Positions 7,903 through 16,209 of a DNA stretch of 64,000 nt are shown here, piece after piece. The stretch lies in assembly GCF_003259935.1 (NCBI RefSeq), contig NZ_QLMH01000014.1:1-64000 (forward strand), given 5' to 3'. A model generated the notes under the pieces. The model was not told where the DNA came from. It made no database searches and was given only the letters and a program-made list of their open reading frames with translations. Positions within the stretch are counted from its first letter, which is position 1; every line of letters starts with the position of its first letter. Source of the DNA: Paranoxybacillus vitaminiphilus (GTDB taxonomy: Bacteria > Bacillota > Bacilli > Bacillales > Anoxybacillaceae). Position numbers and translations under genes: made by a program.

Positions 7903-7921
7903 ACAAGTGGAGGAGATTCAT

Positions 7922-10069
7922 ATGACACAGTATCTCGTTAAAGAAGGGGTAAAAAATTTAATCCATCCGGATGAACAGCTCATTACAACTCATTGCTGTT
8001 ATTGCGGCATGCAATGCGGCATGCATATTCGCGTTCATAAAAAAACGGGAAAAGTAGTAGGGGTGGAACCGCGGTATGATTGGCCTGTCACGCGCGGAAA
8101 AATGTGTCCAAAAGGGGTAACGGCTTATCAAACGATTGAGCATAAAGACCGGATTTTGCGCCCGCTCATTAAAAAGAACGGAAAATTTGTTGAAGCTTCA
8201 TGGGAAGAAGCATTAGACCTTATCGAAAAAAACTTTAAACGAATTCAAGCTGAATATGGAAAAGACGCTTTAGCCGTATTCGGCGGCGTCTCAATGACAA
8301 ATGAGAAATGTTACCTTGTTGGAAAGTATGCCCGAGTTGCGTTAGGAACGAGATTTATTGATTATAACGGCCGTTTTTGTATGAGTTCAGCAGCCGGCGG
8401 CTTTTTAAAAACATTAGGTATTGACCGTGGCTCTACTCTTCCATGGACGGAATTAGAGCATACCGATTGTTTCTTTATGGCCGGCACAAACACAGCGGAA
8501 TGCCATCCGACGAGCATTCAATGGTTTTGGCGTGCGAAAGATAAAGGCGCAAAATTAATTGTTGCCGATCCTCGGGAAACGCCAACGGCCCGCGTTGCTG
8601 ACGTTCATCTTGATCTAAAGCCGGGAACGGATTCCGCGCTTGCCAACGGCATTATGCACTTATTGATTAAAGAAGGCTATGTCGATGAAGAGTACGTCAA
8701 TGAGCGCTGCAACAACTATGAGGAATTAAAGGCAATGGTCGAAAAGTTCACGCCGGAGTATACAGCGAAAATTACGGGAGTTGCTCCAGAAAAAATTGTG
8801 AAAGCCGCTCATATTTACGGACGTTCTCCACGATCCGTTGTCATGTTTGCCCGCGGTGCCGAACAGCAGTCAAAAGGAGTAGACAATGTTTCATTATATA
8901 CATCCATGGCACTGCTGCGCGGACAAATTGGAAAATTCGCATCAGGTGTTGCAACGTTTACAGGGCAGGGAAACGGTCAAGGCGGACGCGAGCATGGACA
9001 AAAATCAGACTTACTTCCGGGGTATAGAAAAATTACCGATCCTGAGGCAGTAAAGTACATTTCAAGCATTTGGGGAATCAAGCCGGAAGACATGCCGGGA
9101 CCAGGAGTTTCCGCTTATGAAATGTTCGATGAAATTCATAAAGGTACGATTCGTGCTATGCATGTCATTTGCAGCAATCCGGCCGTGTCGGCACCAAACC
9201 TAGAATATATTTGGGAAGGGTTAAGAAAGCTTGATTTTCTAGTTGTGAACGACTTTTTCCTTTCCGAAACCGCCGAGTTTGCCGATGTTGTTTTACCGGC
9301 TACAACATGGGCGGAAGATGAAGGAACAACGACAAACTTGGAGGGACGTGTCATCCGCATTCGGAAAGTGCGTGAACCTTTAGGAGAAGCAAAGCCGGAT
9401 TGGATGATTTTAAGCAAAATTGCAGAAAGAATGGGTAAAGGTAAACATTTCCAATATAATAGCGCAAGAGAAATTTTTGACGAACTGCGCCTTGCCTCAA
9501 AAGGCGGAAAAGCAGACTATTACGGAATTACGTATGAGCGCATTGACAAAGAAGACGGTGTGTTCTGGCCTTGCCCTTCCGAAGATCATCCGGGAACACC
9601 GACAATGTTTAAAGAAAAATTTGGAACTCCAGACGGGAAAGCGAATCTTGCTGTTGTCGATTGGGAACCTGCTGGAGAAGAGCCGACGGAAGAATATCCG
9701 CATTATTTAACAACCGGGCGGGTTGTATTCCATTATTTATCTGGAAATCAAACGCGAAGAGTGGATTTTCTAAAAGAGCAATGTCCGGTTCCTTATGCGG
9801 AAATGCATCCGGAACTTGCAAGCCAATATCGTTTGAGCAATGGTGATTTAGTGAAGTTAACTACGAAACGGTCATCAATGGTTCTAGAAGTTCGCTTAAC
9901 AAAAGCGATTCGCAAAGATACCGTGTTTGTTCCTTATCATTGGGGAAAAGAACTTGCGGTTAACCAGCTGACGAGTGCTTGTCTTGATCCGGTTTCGAGA
10001 ATGCCGGAATTTAAAGTATGTGCCGTGAAGCTCGAAAAAGTGTCAGCAAAAGAGGTGAAAGCGCAATGA
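7922..10069 (+). CDS. Nap/Nas-type molybdopterin oxidoreductase, probable nitrate reductase catalytic subunit
   Basis: This 715-residue bis-MGD enzyme has an N-terminal [4Fe-4S] motif C25-x2-C28-x3-C32-x29-C62. Cys152 in NGRFCMSSA aligns with the molybdenum-ligating cysteine of NapA, NasA and NarB nitrate reductases (selenocysteine or cysteine in formate dehydrogenases). The N-terminus has no twin-arginine signal, so the enzyme should stay in the cytoplasm, unlike NapA. GGAGGAG precedes ATG 7922. The FNR promoter, narK nearby and membrane partners point to respiratory rather than assimilatory use. No NarJ, NapD or TorD chaperone is adjacent. Formate dehydrogenase or another oxyanion reductase remains possible. 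Confidence 0.8.
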   Translation: MTQYLVKEGVKNLIHPDEQLITTHCCYCGMQCGMHIRVHKKTGKVVGVEPRYDWPVTRGKMCPKGVTAYQTIEHKDRILRPLIKKNGKFVEASWEEALDLIEKNFKRIQAEYGKDALAVFGGVSMTNEKCYLVGKYARVALGTRFIDYNGRFCMSSAAGGFLKTLGIDRGSTLPWTELEHTDCFFMAGTNTAECHPTSIQWFWRAKDKGAKLIVADPRETPTARVADVHLDLKPGTDSALANGIMHLLIKEGYVDEEYVNERCNNYEELKAMVEKFTPEYTAKITGVAPEKIVKAAHIYGRSPRSVVMFARGAEQQSKGVDNVSLYTSMALLRGQIGKFASGVATFTGQGNGQGGREHGQKSDLLPGYRKITDPEAVKYISSIWGIKPEDMPGPGVSAYEMFDEIHKGTIRAMHVICSNPAVSAPNLEYIWEGLRKLDFLVVNDFFLSETAEFADVVLPATTWAEDEGTTTNLEGRVIRIRKVREPLGEAKPDWMILSKIAERMGKGKHFQYNSAREIFDELRLASKGGKADYYGITYERIDKEDGVFWPCPSEDHPGTPTMFKEKFGTPDGKANLAVVDWEPAGEEPTEEYPHYLTTGRVVFHYLSGNQTRRVDFLKEQCPVPYAEMHPELASQYRLSNGDLVKLTTKRSSMVLEVRLTKAIRKDTVFVPYHWGKELAVNQLTSACLDPVSRMPEFKVCAVKLEKVSAKEVKAQ

Positions 10070-10608
10070 GGAAAATTATGTATCTCGAATTTGAACGCTG
10101 CATCGGCTGCCGCTCGTGCCAGGCGGCATGCCGGGAGTGCGGCGGACATGAGGCGAAAGAGCGCAACTATGTAGAGTATGTTGATTTTATGGAAAGCCGC
10201 CAAACATATCCAATGTTATGCATGCAATGTAAAGACCCGGCGTGCGCCCGCGTCTGTCCGGCTAACGCGATTCAAATAACAGAAGAAGGCGTTGTTTTAT
10301 CAGCGATGGAAGAAAAATGTATCGGCTGCCGGAATTGTACGTTCGGCTGTCCATTTGGTATACCAAAATTCGATTTTGAAGCAAATAAAATGTATAAATG
10401 CGATATGTGTTATGATCGCTCAAAATACGATATCGCTCCGATGTGTGCTTCTGTATGTCCAAGCGATGCGATTCGTTTTATTGATTTTGACGAAATGCAA
10501 GCTCTCCGTCGCCGTCGGGCGCAAATGAATTTAGTCGAAGGGAAAAAGCCGCAGGAAGGAAACAAATGGGAGTATGTGCCTGAATTTTTCGGAGTGTATA
10601 CGGATTGA
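10066..10608 (+). CDS. Four-cluster [4Fe-4S] ferredoxin subunit (NarH/DmsB/NrfC-like)
   Basis: This 180-residue electron-transfer protein carries sixteen cysteines in four clusters: C12/15/18/22, C52/55/60/64, C85/88/91/95 and C112/115/127/131. This is the arrangement of beta subunits that wire molybdoenzymes to a membrane partner. It has no signal peptide, agreeing with a cytoplasmic catalytic subunit. ATG 10066 overlaps the stop of the preceding gene (ATGA), implying translational coupling. It likely links the cytochrome b or Rieske side to the catalytic subunit. Confidence 0.88.
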   Translation: MRKIMYLEFERCIGCRSCQAACRECGGHEAKERNYVEYVDFMESRQTYPMLCMQCKDPACARVCPANAIQITEEGVVLSAMEEKCIGCRNCTFGCPFGIPKFDFEANKMYKCDMCYDRSKYDIAPMCASVCPSDAIRFIDFDEMQALRRRRAQMNLVEGKKPQEGNKWEYVPEFFGVYTD

Positions 10609-10637
10609 TGGATAAGTGCCCAGAAGGAGAGAGTGTG

Positions 10638-11171
10638 ATGGATAATAAGAAGAAATTAGCACGGAATAAATATGAAACAAATGACGATATGATCAATTTG
10701 ATTGATAATCTTAACCGTGATGACGATGTGAAGTATAACCGGCGCGCCTTTTTGAAAACGGCCGTCGGCGCTTCGGTCACATTAGGGCTGGCGACATTGC
10801 CGTTTTCGATTAAGGCGATGATGAACACGGCTGGCGAAGATGACAAAAGAATAGCGATTGCGAAACTTTCGGAAATATCGAAGGGGCAATCATTGAATTT
10901 TAACTATCCAACTGATGAGGATCCTGCCATTTTAGTTCATACGAAAGACGGCAAGTTTGTGGCTTACAATAACAAATGTACTCATTTGCAATGCCCGGTT
11001 TTTTACGAAAAAGAACAAGATGTTTTATTGTGTCCGTGCCATAAAGGCTATTTTGATGTAAAAAGCGGTCATCCGCTGGCCGGGCCGCCGCAACGAGAGC
11101 TGCCGAGGATCGAACTGGAAATTGTGGATGATACGATTTATGCCGTTGGAAGGAAGGTTCGCCATGGATAA
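10638..11171 (+). CDS. Tat-exported Rieske [2Fe-2S] protein
   Basis: This 177-residue protein has a twin-arginine motif NRRAFLK at 34-40 followed by a hydrophobic stretch, so it is probably exported by Tat and held as an N-terminal anchor. The Rieske box is C114-T-H116 plus C132-x2-H135. Extra C119 and C134 could form the disulfide typical of high-potential bc1-type Rieske proteins. AAGGAGAG precedes ATG 10638. Its place inside a nitrate reductase-like operon is unusual: the cluster would face outside while the molybdoenzyme appears to be inside. It may form a quinol-oxidising module with the cytochrome b at 6754. Confidence 0.85.
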   Translation: MDNKKKLARNKYETNDDMINLIDNLNRDDDVKYNRRAFLKTAVGASVTLGLATLPFSIKAMMNTAGEDDKRIAIAKLSEISKGQSLNFNYPTDEDPAILVHTKDGKFVAYNNKCTHLQCPVFYEKEQDVLLCPCHKGYFDVKSGHPLAGPPQRELPRIELEIVDDTIYAVGRKVRHG

Positions 11172-11364
11172 AAAAACGTGCTGGATTGTCATCTTTCTTT
11201 CCCTTGCCGTGAATGTCGTCATGCTGCAATGGACAGTAGAAGCTTATTTTGGTTTAGAATATGAGCGGGTGTATTTATTTACGTCAATTGCGTGTTTATC
11301 AGTGCTCGCTGCACTCGCTGCATTTTTTAGATGGAGAAACTTGGAATATAAAGAAAAAAAATAA
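11164..11364 (+). CDS. Small two-helix membrane protein of the reductase operon
   Basis: This is a 66-residue protein with two hydrophobic helices (about residues 6-25 and 37-56) and a basic, lysine-rich end. Its ATG overlaps the last codons of the Rieske gene by 8 nt, so it is the fifth gene of the operon. I do not recognise a family. By analogy with small subunits of respiratory complexes it may stabilise the membrane part. That is inference from position and topology only. Confidence 0.65.
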   Translation: MDKKTCWIVIFLSLAVNVVMLQWTVEAYFGLEYERVYLFTSIACLSVLAALAAFFRWRNLEYKEKK

Positions 11365-11367
11365 AGA

Positions 11368-11488
11368 GGCTGTTTCATAAGGGTCTGACTTCACGCACAA
11401 TCCATCATATATAGGAGCATTATCCAATTACGTCCTGTCCTATATATATGATGGCGGTGGAGGCTGACCCTTTTCTTTTGAAGCAGCC
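11368..11488. repeat. Palindromic intergenic repeat, copy A
   Basis: Arms GGCTGTTTCATAAGGGT and ACCCTTTTCTTTTGAAGCAGCC surround an inner AT palindrome (CCATCATATATAGGA / TCCTATATATATGATGG). It lies between the end of the reductase operon and the convergent gene at 11490 and probably works as a two-way terminator. Confidence 0.8.
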
Positions 11489-11489
11489 A

Positions 11490-12026
11490 TTACCATTCAT
11501 TTGTTGATTCGATGTGTAAATGTTGATTACGGAACGTTCGTTCACCAAATGAAGTAATTAATGTACACTCATATATACAGCCTGCTTCATCAAGCTTATA
11601 GTCCAGAAGCAATCCGCTGGCAAGTTCGGTTTCTTTGTCGTCGTATACGCTCACTTTTCGCCCTTCTAACGATTTCAATTTAGCCGACATAATAAAGTGA
11701 GCCCATTCATTCCAATTTGTCACAATGTAAGCACCTCTTCCGTCAGCAAGATAGCCAAGCAAACTGTTTGAATCATCGACCGTTCCTTCTATGTAATGTT
11801 GAATGCTGGTGATGAGGCGGTGAATTTGTTGATATTGTTCAAATGATAAATGGTTTGCAAATGAAAAGATGAGCTGTTGTTTACTTTTTTCGTGTACGAT
11901 ATACACGTCGTTTTTTCGATCTTTTAATGAGACTTTCCAGCCATTGTCTGTTGCCGTTCCTTGAAGAAGTGAAAAAATTTCATGTAAATCTTTTTTTGCG
12001 TGATATGATATACTAACAGTTAACAT
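11490..12026 (-). CDS. Unknown protein, FNR-linked
   Basis: This is a 178-residue soluble protein with no signal peptide, cysteine motif or membrane helix that I can see. The N-terminal half is mixed alpha/beta in character, and an unusual aromatic run (NWNEWAHF) sits near residue 105. GGAGGAG precedes the ATG. On the minus strand a -10 TATAAT at 12069-12064 is placed so that the FNR site at 12091-12106 lies near -41.5, the same geometry as for the divergent modB. It may therefore be induced together with the reductase and could be an accessory factor. I do not recognise the family. Confidence 0.7.
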   Translation of the reverse strand: MLTVSISYHAKKDLHEIFSLLQGTATDNGWKVSLKDRKNDVYIVHEKSKQQLIFSFANHLSFEQYQQIHRLITSIQHYIEGTVDDSNSLLGYLADGRGAYIVTNWNEWAHFIMSAKLKSLEGRKVSVYDDKETELASGLLLDYKLDEAGCIYECTLITSFGERTFRNQHLHIESTNEW

Positions 12027-12063
12027 ATATGTTGCTCCTCCTGAAAAAAATAGTTTTCAATTA

Positions 12064-12132
12064 TTATAAAGTGAAAGAAAGAGACAATCTGTGAAACATG
12101 TCACAACTGAATATAGAATGATTTTATACAAT
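12064..12132. promoter_or_regulatory. Divergent FNR promoter for modB and the unknown gene
   Basis: One perfect site TGTGAAACATGTCACA (12091-12106) is flanked by -10 hexamers on both sides: TACAAT at 12127-12132 on plus and TATAAT at 12069-12064 on minus. Each lies at the spacing that puts the site near -41.5, so one FNR dimer could activate both directions. Confidence 0.75.
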
Positions 12133-12152
12133 GATGAGAGAGGGTAGCAAAC

Positions 12153-12806
12153 ATGACGATGGAATTTTGGCTGCCGATCGCGCTGTCGATGAAAGTTTCA
12201 CTTACAGCAGGAATCATCGTATTAGTGGCGGGACTTTTTGCGGGAAAGTGGATGTCCCGCCGTCGTTTCAGGGGGAAAACCATTTTAGAAACTTTTTTCA
12301 TGCTTCCGCTCGTTCTTCCACCATCGGTAATTGGCTTTTTTTTAATCATTCTTTTCGGAAAAAACAGCCCGATTGGAAAAGCGATTGAAGCGCTTTTTCA
12401 TCATCCGGTTATGTTTACATGGTGGGCTGCCGTCATTGCTTCAGCCGTTGTCTCTTTTCCGTTGATGTACCAATCAGCAAAATCAGGCTTTGAATCGGTC
12501 GATGAAGCAGTGGAAGGAGCGGCACGGCTAGATGGTGCAAATGAATTTCAAGTATTTTTCTATATATCGATCCCTTTATCGATGAAGGCAATTGTTTCCG
12601 GAGCGATTTTATCGTTTGCAAGAGGATTAGGGGAATTTGGCGCTACTCTCATGTTTGCCGGGAATATTCCTGGAAAGACGGAAACGATCCCGACAGCAAT
12701 TTTTGTCGCCATTGAATCAGGAAATATGACAATGGCTTGGATGTGGGTATTAGTGACAATCGTCCTTTCCTTTTTGTTATTATTATGCTCAACGATTTTT
12801 AAATAA
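12153..12806 (+). CDS. modB: Molybdate ABC transporter permease ModB
   Basis: This 217-residue integral membrane protein imports molybdate together with ModA (binding protein) and ModC (ATPase). It has about five helices. The ABC-contact loop EGAARLDGANEFQVF and the sequence GLGEFGATLMFAGN are typical of ModB. AGAGAGGG precedes ATG 12153. modA and modC are not adjacent and not in this window, so the permease gene stands alone. moaA follows 19 bp later, in the same transcript. The FNR site upstream links molybdate uptake to oxygen limitation. Confidence 0.88.
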   Translation: MTMEFWLPIALSMKVSLTAGIIVLVAGLFAGKWMSRRRFRGKTILETFFMLPLVLPPSVIGFFLIILFGKNSPIGKAIEALFHHPVMFTWWAAVIASAVVSFPLMYQSAKSGFESVDEAVEGAARLDGANEFQVFFYISIPLSMKAIVSGAILSFARGLGEFGATLMFAGNIPGKTETIPTAIFVAIESGNMTMAWMWVLVTIVLSFLLLLCSTIFK

Positions 12807-12825
12807 ATTTTAGGAGTGTCATTTG

Positions 12826-13836
12826 ATGAAACGAATTGTCGATCGCTTAGGTCGTCCGTTAAAAGATTTGCGCATCTCTGTGACAGATCAATGCAATTTT
12901 CGCTGCGTTTATTGTATGCCGGCGGAAATTTTTGGCCCCGATTTTCGCTTTTTACAGCCAAACGAATTGTTAACCGTTGATGAAATGGTGATGCTTGCTC
13001 ATAGTTTTGCCGATTTAGGAGTTGAAAAAGTCCGCATCACAGGAGGCGAGCCGCTTCTAAGAAAAGATTTAGCTGTTTTTATTGAAAAATTGACGAAAAT
13101 CGACGGAATTAAAGATATTGCTTTAACAACAAACGGGGTGCATTTAGTAAAGTGGGCGGAAATTTTAAAGCAGGCTGGATTGCAGCGGGTAAATGTAAGC
13201 CTCGATGCTCTTGACGATGACGTTTTTAAGAAAATGAACGGCGTTGGAGTGGGGGTTGCTCCGGTTTTAAAAGGAATTGAGGCAGCGAAAAAAGCGGGAC
13301 TGAAAGTAAAAGTAAACATGGTCGTTAAAAAAGGCTTAAATGATTCACAAATTGTACCGATGGCGCGCTATTTTAAACAGGAAGGTATTACGCTTCGCTT
13401 TATCGAGTTTATGGACGTTGGTACGTCAAACGGCTGGGATTTCTCCCACGTTGTCACGAAAAAGGAGATATATGAACAAGTTTGTCAAATTCATCCGCTT
13501 GAGCCGGTAGAACCTGACTATTTTGGTGAGGTCGCCAGCCGTTATCGCTACACAGGCACGAATACGGAAGTCGGCTTTATTGCTTCTGTGACCGAATCGT
13601 TTTGCCGAAGCTGCACAAGAGCAAGAGTTTCTGCGGATGGAAAATTATATACATGTTTATTTGCCGCAGAAGGAGTGTCGCTAAAGGAGCTTTTAAGACA
13701 GGGAGCTGAAAAAGAACGCATTGAGGAATTCATTATCGCGACATGGAATAAACGAACTGACCGATATTCCGATGAACGGACAGAACAAAGTGCTAAAGAA
13801 CGGAAAAAGATTGAAATGTCTTATATCGGCGGATAG
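12826..13836 (+). CDS. moaA: GTP 3',8-cyclase MoaA
   Basis: This radical SAM enzyme converts GTP to the cyclic intermediate of molybdopterin synthesis. The N-terminal cluster motif [10 protein letters not shown] and the C-terminal second-cluster motif [13 protein letters not shown] with a further TCLFA cysteine are both intact. At 336 residues it ends in the conserved Gly-Gly (SYIGG) needed for activity in this family. TTTAGGAG precedes ATG 12826. It is cotranscribed with modB. moaC, whose product acts next, is not in the window. Confidence 0.95.
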   Translation: MKRIVDRLGRPLKDLRISVTDQCNFRCVYCMPAEIFGPDFRFLQPNELLTVDEMVMLAHSFADLGVEKVRITGGEPLLRKDLAVFIEKLTKIDGIKDIALTTNGVHLVKWAEILKQAGLQRVNVSLDALDDDVFKKMNGVGVGVAPVLKGIEAAKKAGLKVKVNMVVKKGLNDSQIVPMARYFKQEGITLRFIEFMDVGTSNGWDFSHVVTKKEIYEQVCQIHPLEPVEPDYFGEVASRYRYTGTNTEVGFIASVTESFCRSCTRARVSADGKLYTCLFAAEGVSLKELLRQGAEKERIEEFIIATWNKRTDRYSDERTEQSAKERKKIEMSYIGG

Positions 13837-13868
13837 AGAGTTCTATGTTATGTTAACTTGAACGTGAT

Positions 13869-13908
13869 AAAAAGCGGACTGACTCAAGAAATGGGCCAGT
13901 CCGTTTTT
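13869..13908. terminator. Bidirectional terminator moaA/ric
   Basis: Hairpin AAAAAGCGGACTG / CCAGTCCGTTTTT lies between the convergent moaA and ric genes, with A and T tracts on both sides. Confidence 0.8.
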
Positions 13909-13915
13909 GCTGCTG

Positions 13916-14629
13916 TTATGCTTTTATCGTGCTTTCAGCAAGAACGCGCGGGAACAAAATGTTATTTTCTAAGTGAATATGTTCAAAAAGATCGGTTTCT
14001 AACGCTTCAAGTCGTTTATAAACGAGCTGATATGTTCTGCAAGCCTCTTGTGGTGGAGTGAAATCAGACGTAATTTCACGAATTTCTTTTATGATATTCC
14101 CAGCTGTATCGTGTTCGGTGACAAGTTCGCGAATCACTTGCTTCATTGCTTCTTCATTTTCGTTTGTCGGATTTTGCTCGAATTGTAAAATAAGCGGAAA
14201 TGCTTTTGTTTCTTCTTTGAGCGTATGTTGTTCTAATTCCGTTTTTAATTCATTAAACAGTTTATGAATTTTTGCTAAATGGGGATGTTCGGCACCGTGT
14301 ACCCGTAATACTTTCGTCACATAAGGGCTGAGCTGCGGCAGCTCTTCCGCCAAATAGCGGTGATGCGTTTGGACAATGTGGTTAATAAGCTCGGAATAGG
14401 AGACTTGCGACCAATTTTTGTCGATTTTTTCAGCTGTTTTTGCATACTCTTCATTAAGTTGTTGTAATATTTCGTCAACAGGTAAATTTTTTTCTTTTAA
14501 CGTCTCCCCTAAAGGACGGTTTCCGCCGCAGCAAAAATCAATTTTATATGCTTTAAATAAATCGCTTGCCTTTGGAAAAGCGGTCACAATTTCACCGATG
14601 ATCGATTGTTCTGTAAATTTTTTCTCCAT
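13916..14629 (-). CDS. ric: Iron-sulfur cluster repair di-iron protein Ric (ScdA/YtfE)
   Basis: This 237-residue protein repairs iron-sulfur clusters damaged by nitric oxide or oxidants. The N-terminal DUF542 part includes FCCGG near residue 33. The hemerythrin-like domain supplies spaced histidines and glutamates (HHRYLAEELP, HGAEHPHLAKIH, EHDTAG, HIHLENNILFPR). AAAGGGGGA precedes the ATG. An FNR-type promoter lies upstream. It probably protects the cluster-rich reductase from NO made during nitrite accumulation, which matters more if qNor is dead. Confidence 0.92.
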   Translation of the reverse strand: MEKKFTEQSIIGEIVTAFPKASDLFKAYKIDFCCGGNRPLGETLKEKNLPVDEILQQLNEEYAKTAEKIDKNWSQVSYSELINHIVQTHHRYLAEELPQLSPYVTKVLRVHGAEHPHLAKIHKLFNELKTELEQHTLKEETKAFPLILQFEQNPTNENEEAMKQVIRELVTEHDTAGNIIKEIREITSDFTPPQEACRTYQLVYKRLEALETDLFEHIHLENNILFPRVLAESTIKA

Positions 14630-14665
14630 TGGACAATCCCCCTTTAATTTATCGGTTACATTGCA

Positions 14666-14708
14666 AGCATAACTTCTTTTTTATTGTGAAGAAGTGACCT
14701 GCATCACA
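14666..14708 (-). promoter_or_regulatory. FNR-type promoter of ric
   Basis: AGTGACCTGCATCACA at 14693-14708 differs from the FNR palindrome by one base. On the minus strand a -10 TATGCT at 14671-14666 puts its centre near -41.5. Confidence 0.7.
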
Positions 14709-14761
14709 TTTTTGAACAGATTTTGACAAAGTCGTGTCTTATTTATCAGTAATATTAAACT

Positions 14762-14805
14762 TGTGATAAAAATCATAACCATTCGCTTGTTATTTTCGAT
14801 ACAAT
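14762..14805 (+). promoter_or_regulatory. FNR-like promoter of the moeA operon
   Basis: TGTGATAAAAATCATA at 14762-14777 has a perfect left half and one mismatch on the right. -10 TACAAT at 14800-14805 gives a centre near -42. The leader to moeA is about 120 nt. Confidence 0.6.
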
Positions 14806-14934
14806 GTCAATAGTAGAAAGGAATGGCTGACCTATTGCATAATACAGAATATTTCCGATACATGTGGCCGGAATGATAAACTAGAAGAAGCTATGATGTT
14901 TTTAATGATAGAAAAATGTAGAGAGGGATGGATT

Positions 14935-16209
14935 ATGGTTGAAAGAAGAACACCGATTCCTGTTTCCGAGGCGGTTAAAAGGGTGATGATTTATGCAAAA
15001 GCGGGAGAGATAGAAACCGTTTCATTAGAAGATGCGTACGGGCGCTATTTAGCGGAGCCGTTAATCGCCGATCATGATGTTCCGCCGTTTGACCGTTCGC
15101 CGTATGACGGATTTGCCATTCGTGCCATTGACTCTGCCGCTGCCAGCTCAACGAATCCAGTCGAGTTTGAAGTGATTGAAGAAATTGGTGCCGGCAAGGT
15201 CGCTGAAAAAGCAGTGCAGCCGTTTCAAACGGTGCGCATTATGACTGGAGCGCAAATGCCGCCTGAATGCGATGCGGTTGTCATGCTGGAACTGACGAAA
15301 CAATATGAACGTGACGGTAGAAAATACATGTCGATTAAACGTCCATTTAAGCCGGGAGACAATATTTCTTTTCAAGGAGAGGATGCAAAAAAAGGGACTG
15401 TATTAGTTCAAAGAGGAACTTTCATTAATCCGGGCATACAAGCGTTATTGGCAACGTTCGGTTATTCAAAAGTAAAAGTGGCGAAAAGACCGAGAATCGG
15501 CATTTTCGCGACCGGCAGCGAGTTATTGGATGTGTCTGAGCCGCTTGTTCCGGGAAAAATCCGCAACAGCAACTCATATATGATTTGCGCGCAAATTATC
15601 CGAAATGGAGCACTTCCCGTTTATTTTGGAAAGCTTGCTGATGATGTGGACGAGTGTTTTACGGCGATAAAAAGCGCATTGGAGAACGTAGATATTCTTA
15701 TTACGACAGGAGGGGTTTCCGTCGGCGATTACGATTATTTGCCGGTCATTTATGAACGGCTCGGGGCAGAAGTGCTGTTTAATAAAATTGCGATGCGCCC
15801 GGGAAGTGTAACGACCGTAGCTCAATTAAATGGAAAATTGTTATTTGGGCTCTCCGGTAATCCGTCAGCTTGCTACGTCGGCTATGAATTGTTTGTCCGG
15901 CCGGTCGTTCGCACAATGATGTTTTCGCCAAACCCATATTTGCGGCAAACAAAAGCGATTTTGCAGGCCGATTTTCCTAAACCGAATCCGTTTACGAGAT
16001 TTGTCAGAAGTTATGTCACATATGACCGTGGGCAGCTTTTTGTTTTACCATCAGGAATGGATAAGTCAAACATCGTAACTTCTCTTGCCAAGGCGAATGC
16101 GTTGATGGTGCTTCCGGGAGGGACAAGAGGGTTCGAAAAGGGAGCGCTTGTCGATGTGCTCCTGTTAGAAGACGAAGAAGGAAGCTCGCAGTTTGGAGAG
16201 GAATCATGA
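14935..16209 (+). CDS. moeA: Molybdopterin molybdotransferase MoeA
   Basis: MoeA inserts molybdate into adenylylated molybdopterin. The 424-residue protein shows the family motifs PPFDRSPYDGFAIRA, GAQMPPECDAVVMLE, a TTGGVSVGDYDY loop near residue 265 and GLSGNPSACYVG. ATG 14935 is chosen because AGAGAGGG lies 6 bp upstream; a longer version starting at 14893 has no such site. Its stop overlaps the start of mobB. It opens the operon moeA-mobB-moaE-moaD-ywiC. Confidence 0.95.
   Translation: MVERRTPIPVSEAVKRVMIYAKAGEIETVSLEDAYGRYLAEPLIADHDVPPFDRSPYDGFAIRAIDSAAASSTNPVEFEVIEEIGAGKVAEKAVQPFQTVRIMTGAQMPPECDAVVMLELTKQYERDGRKYMSIKRPFKPGDNISFQGEDAKKGTVLVQRGTFINPGIQALLATFGYSKVKVAKRPRIGIFATGSELLDVSEPLVPGKIRNSNSYMICAQIIRNGALPVYFGKLADDVDECFTAIKSALENVDILITTGGVSVGDYDYLPVIYERLGAEVLFNKIAMRPGSVTTVAQLNGKLLFGLSGNPSACYVGYELFVRPVVRTMMFSPNPYLRQTKAILQADFPKPNPFTRFVRSYVTYDRGQLFVLPSGMDKSNIVTSLAKANALMVLPGGTRGFEKGALVDVLLLEDEEGSSQFGEES

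Noticed and set aside
7922-10069. Formate dehydrogenase as the first choice
   Set aside because: The ligand region NGRFCMSSA fits nitrate reductases better, and narK, modB and FNR context agree; kept only as an alternative.
6754-11364. Assigning the operon as classical NarGHJI
   Set aside because: The catalytic subunit is about 715 residues with a Nap/Nas-type cysteine ligand, NarG is about 1200 with an aspartate ligand, and NarJ is absent.
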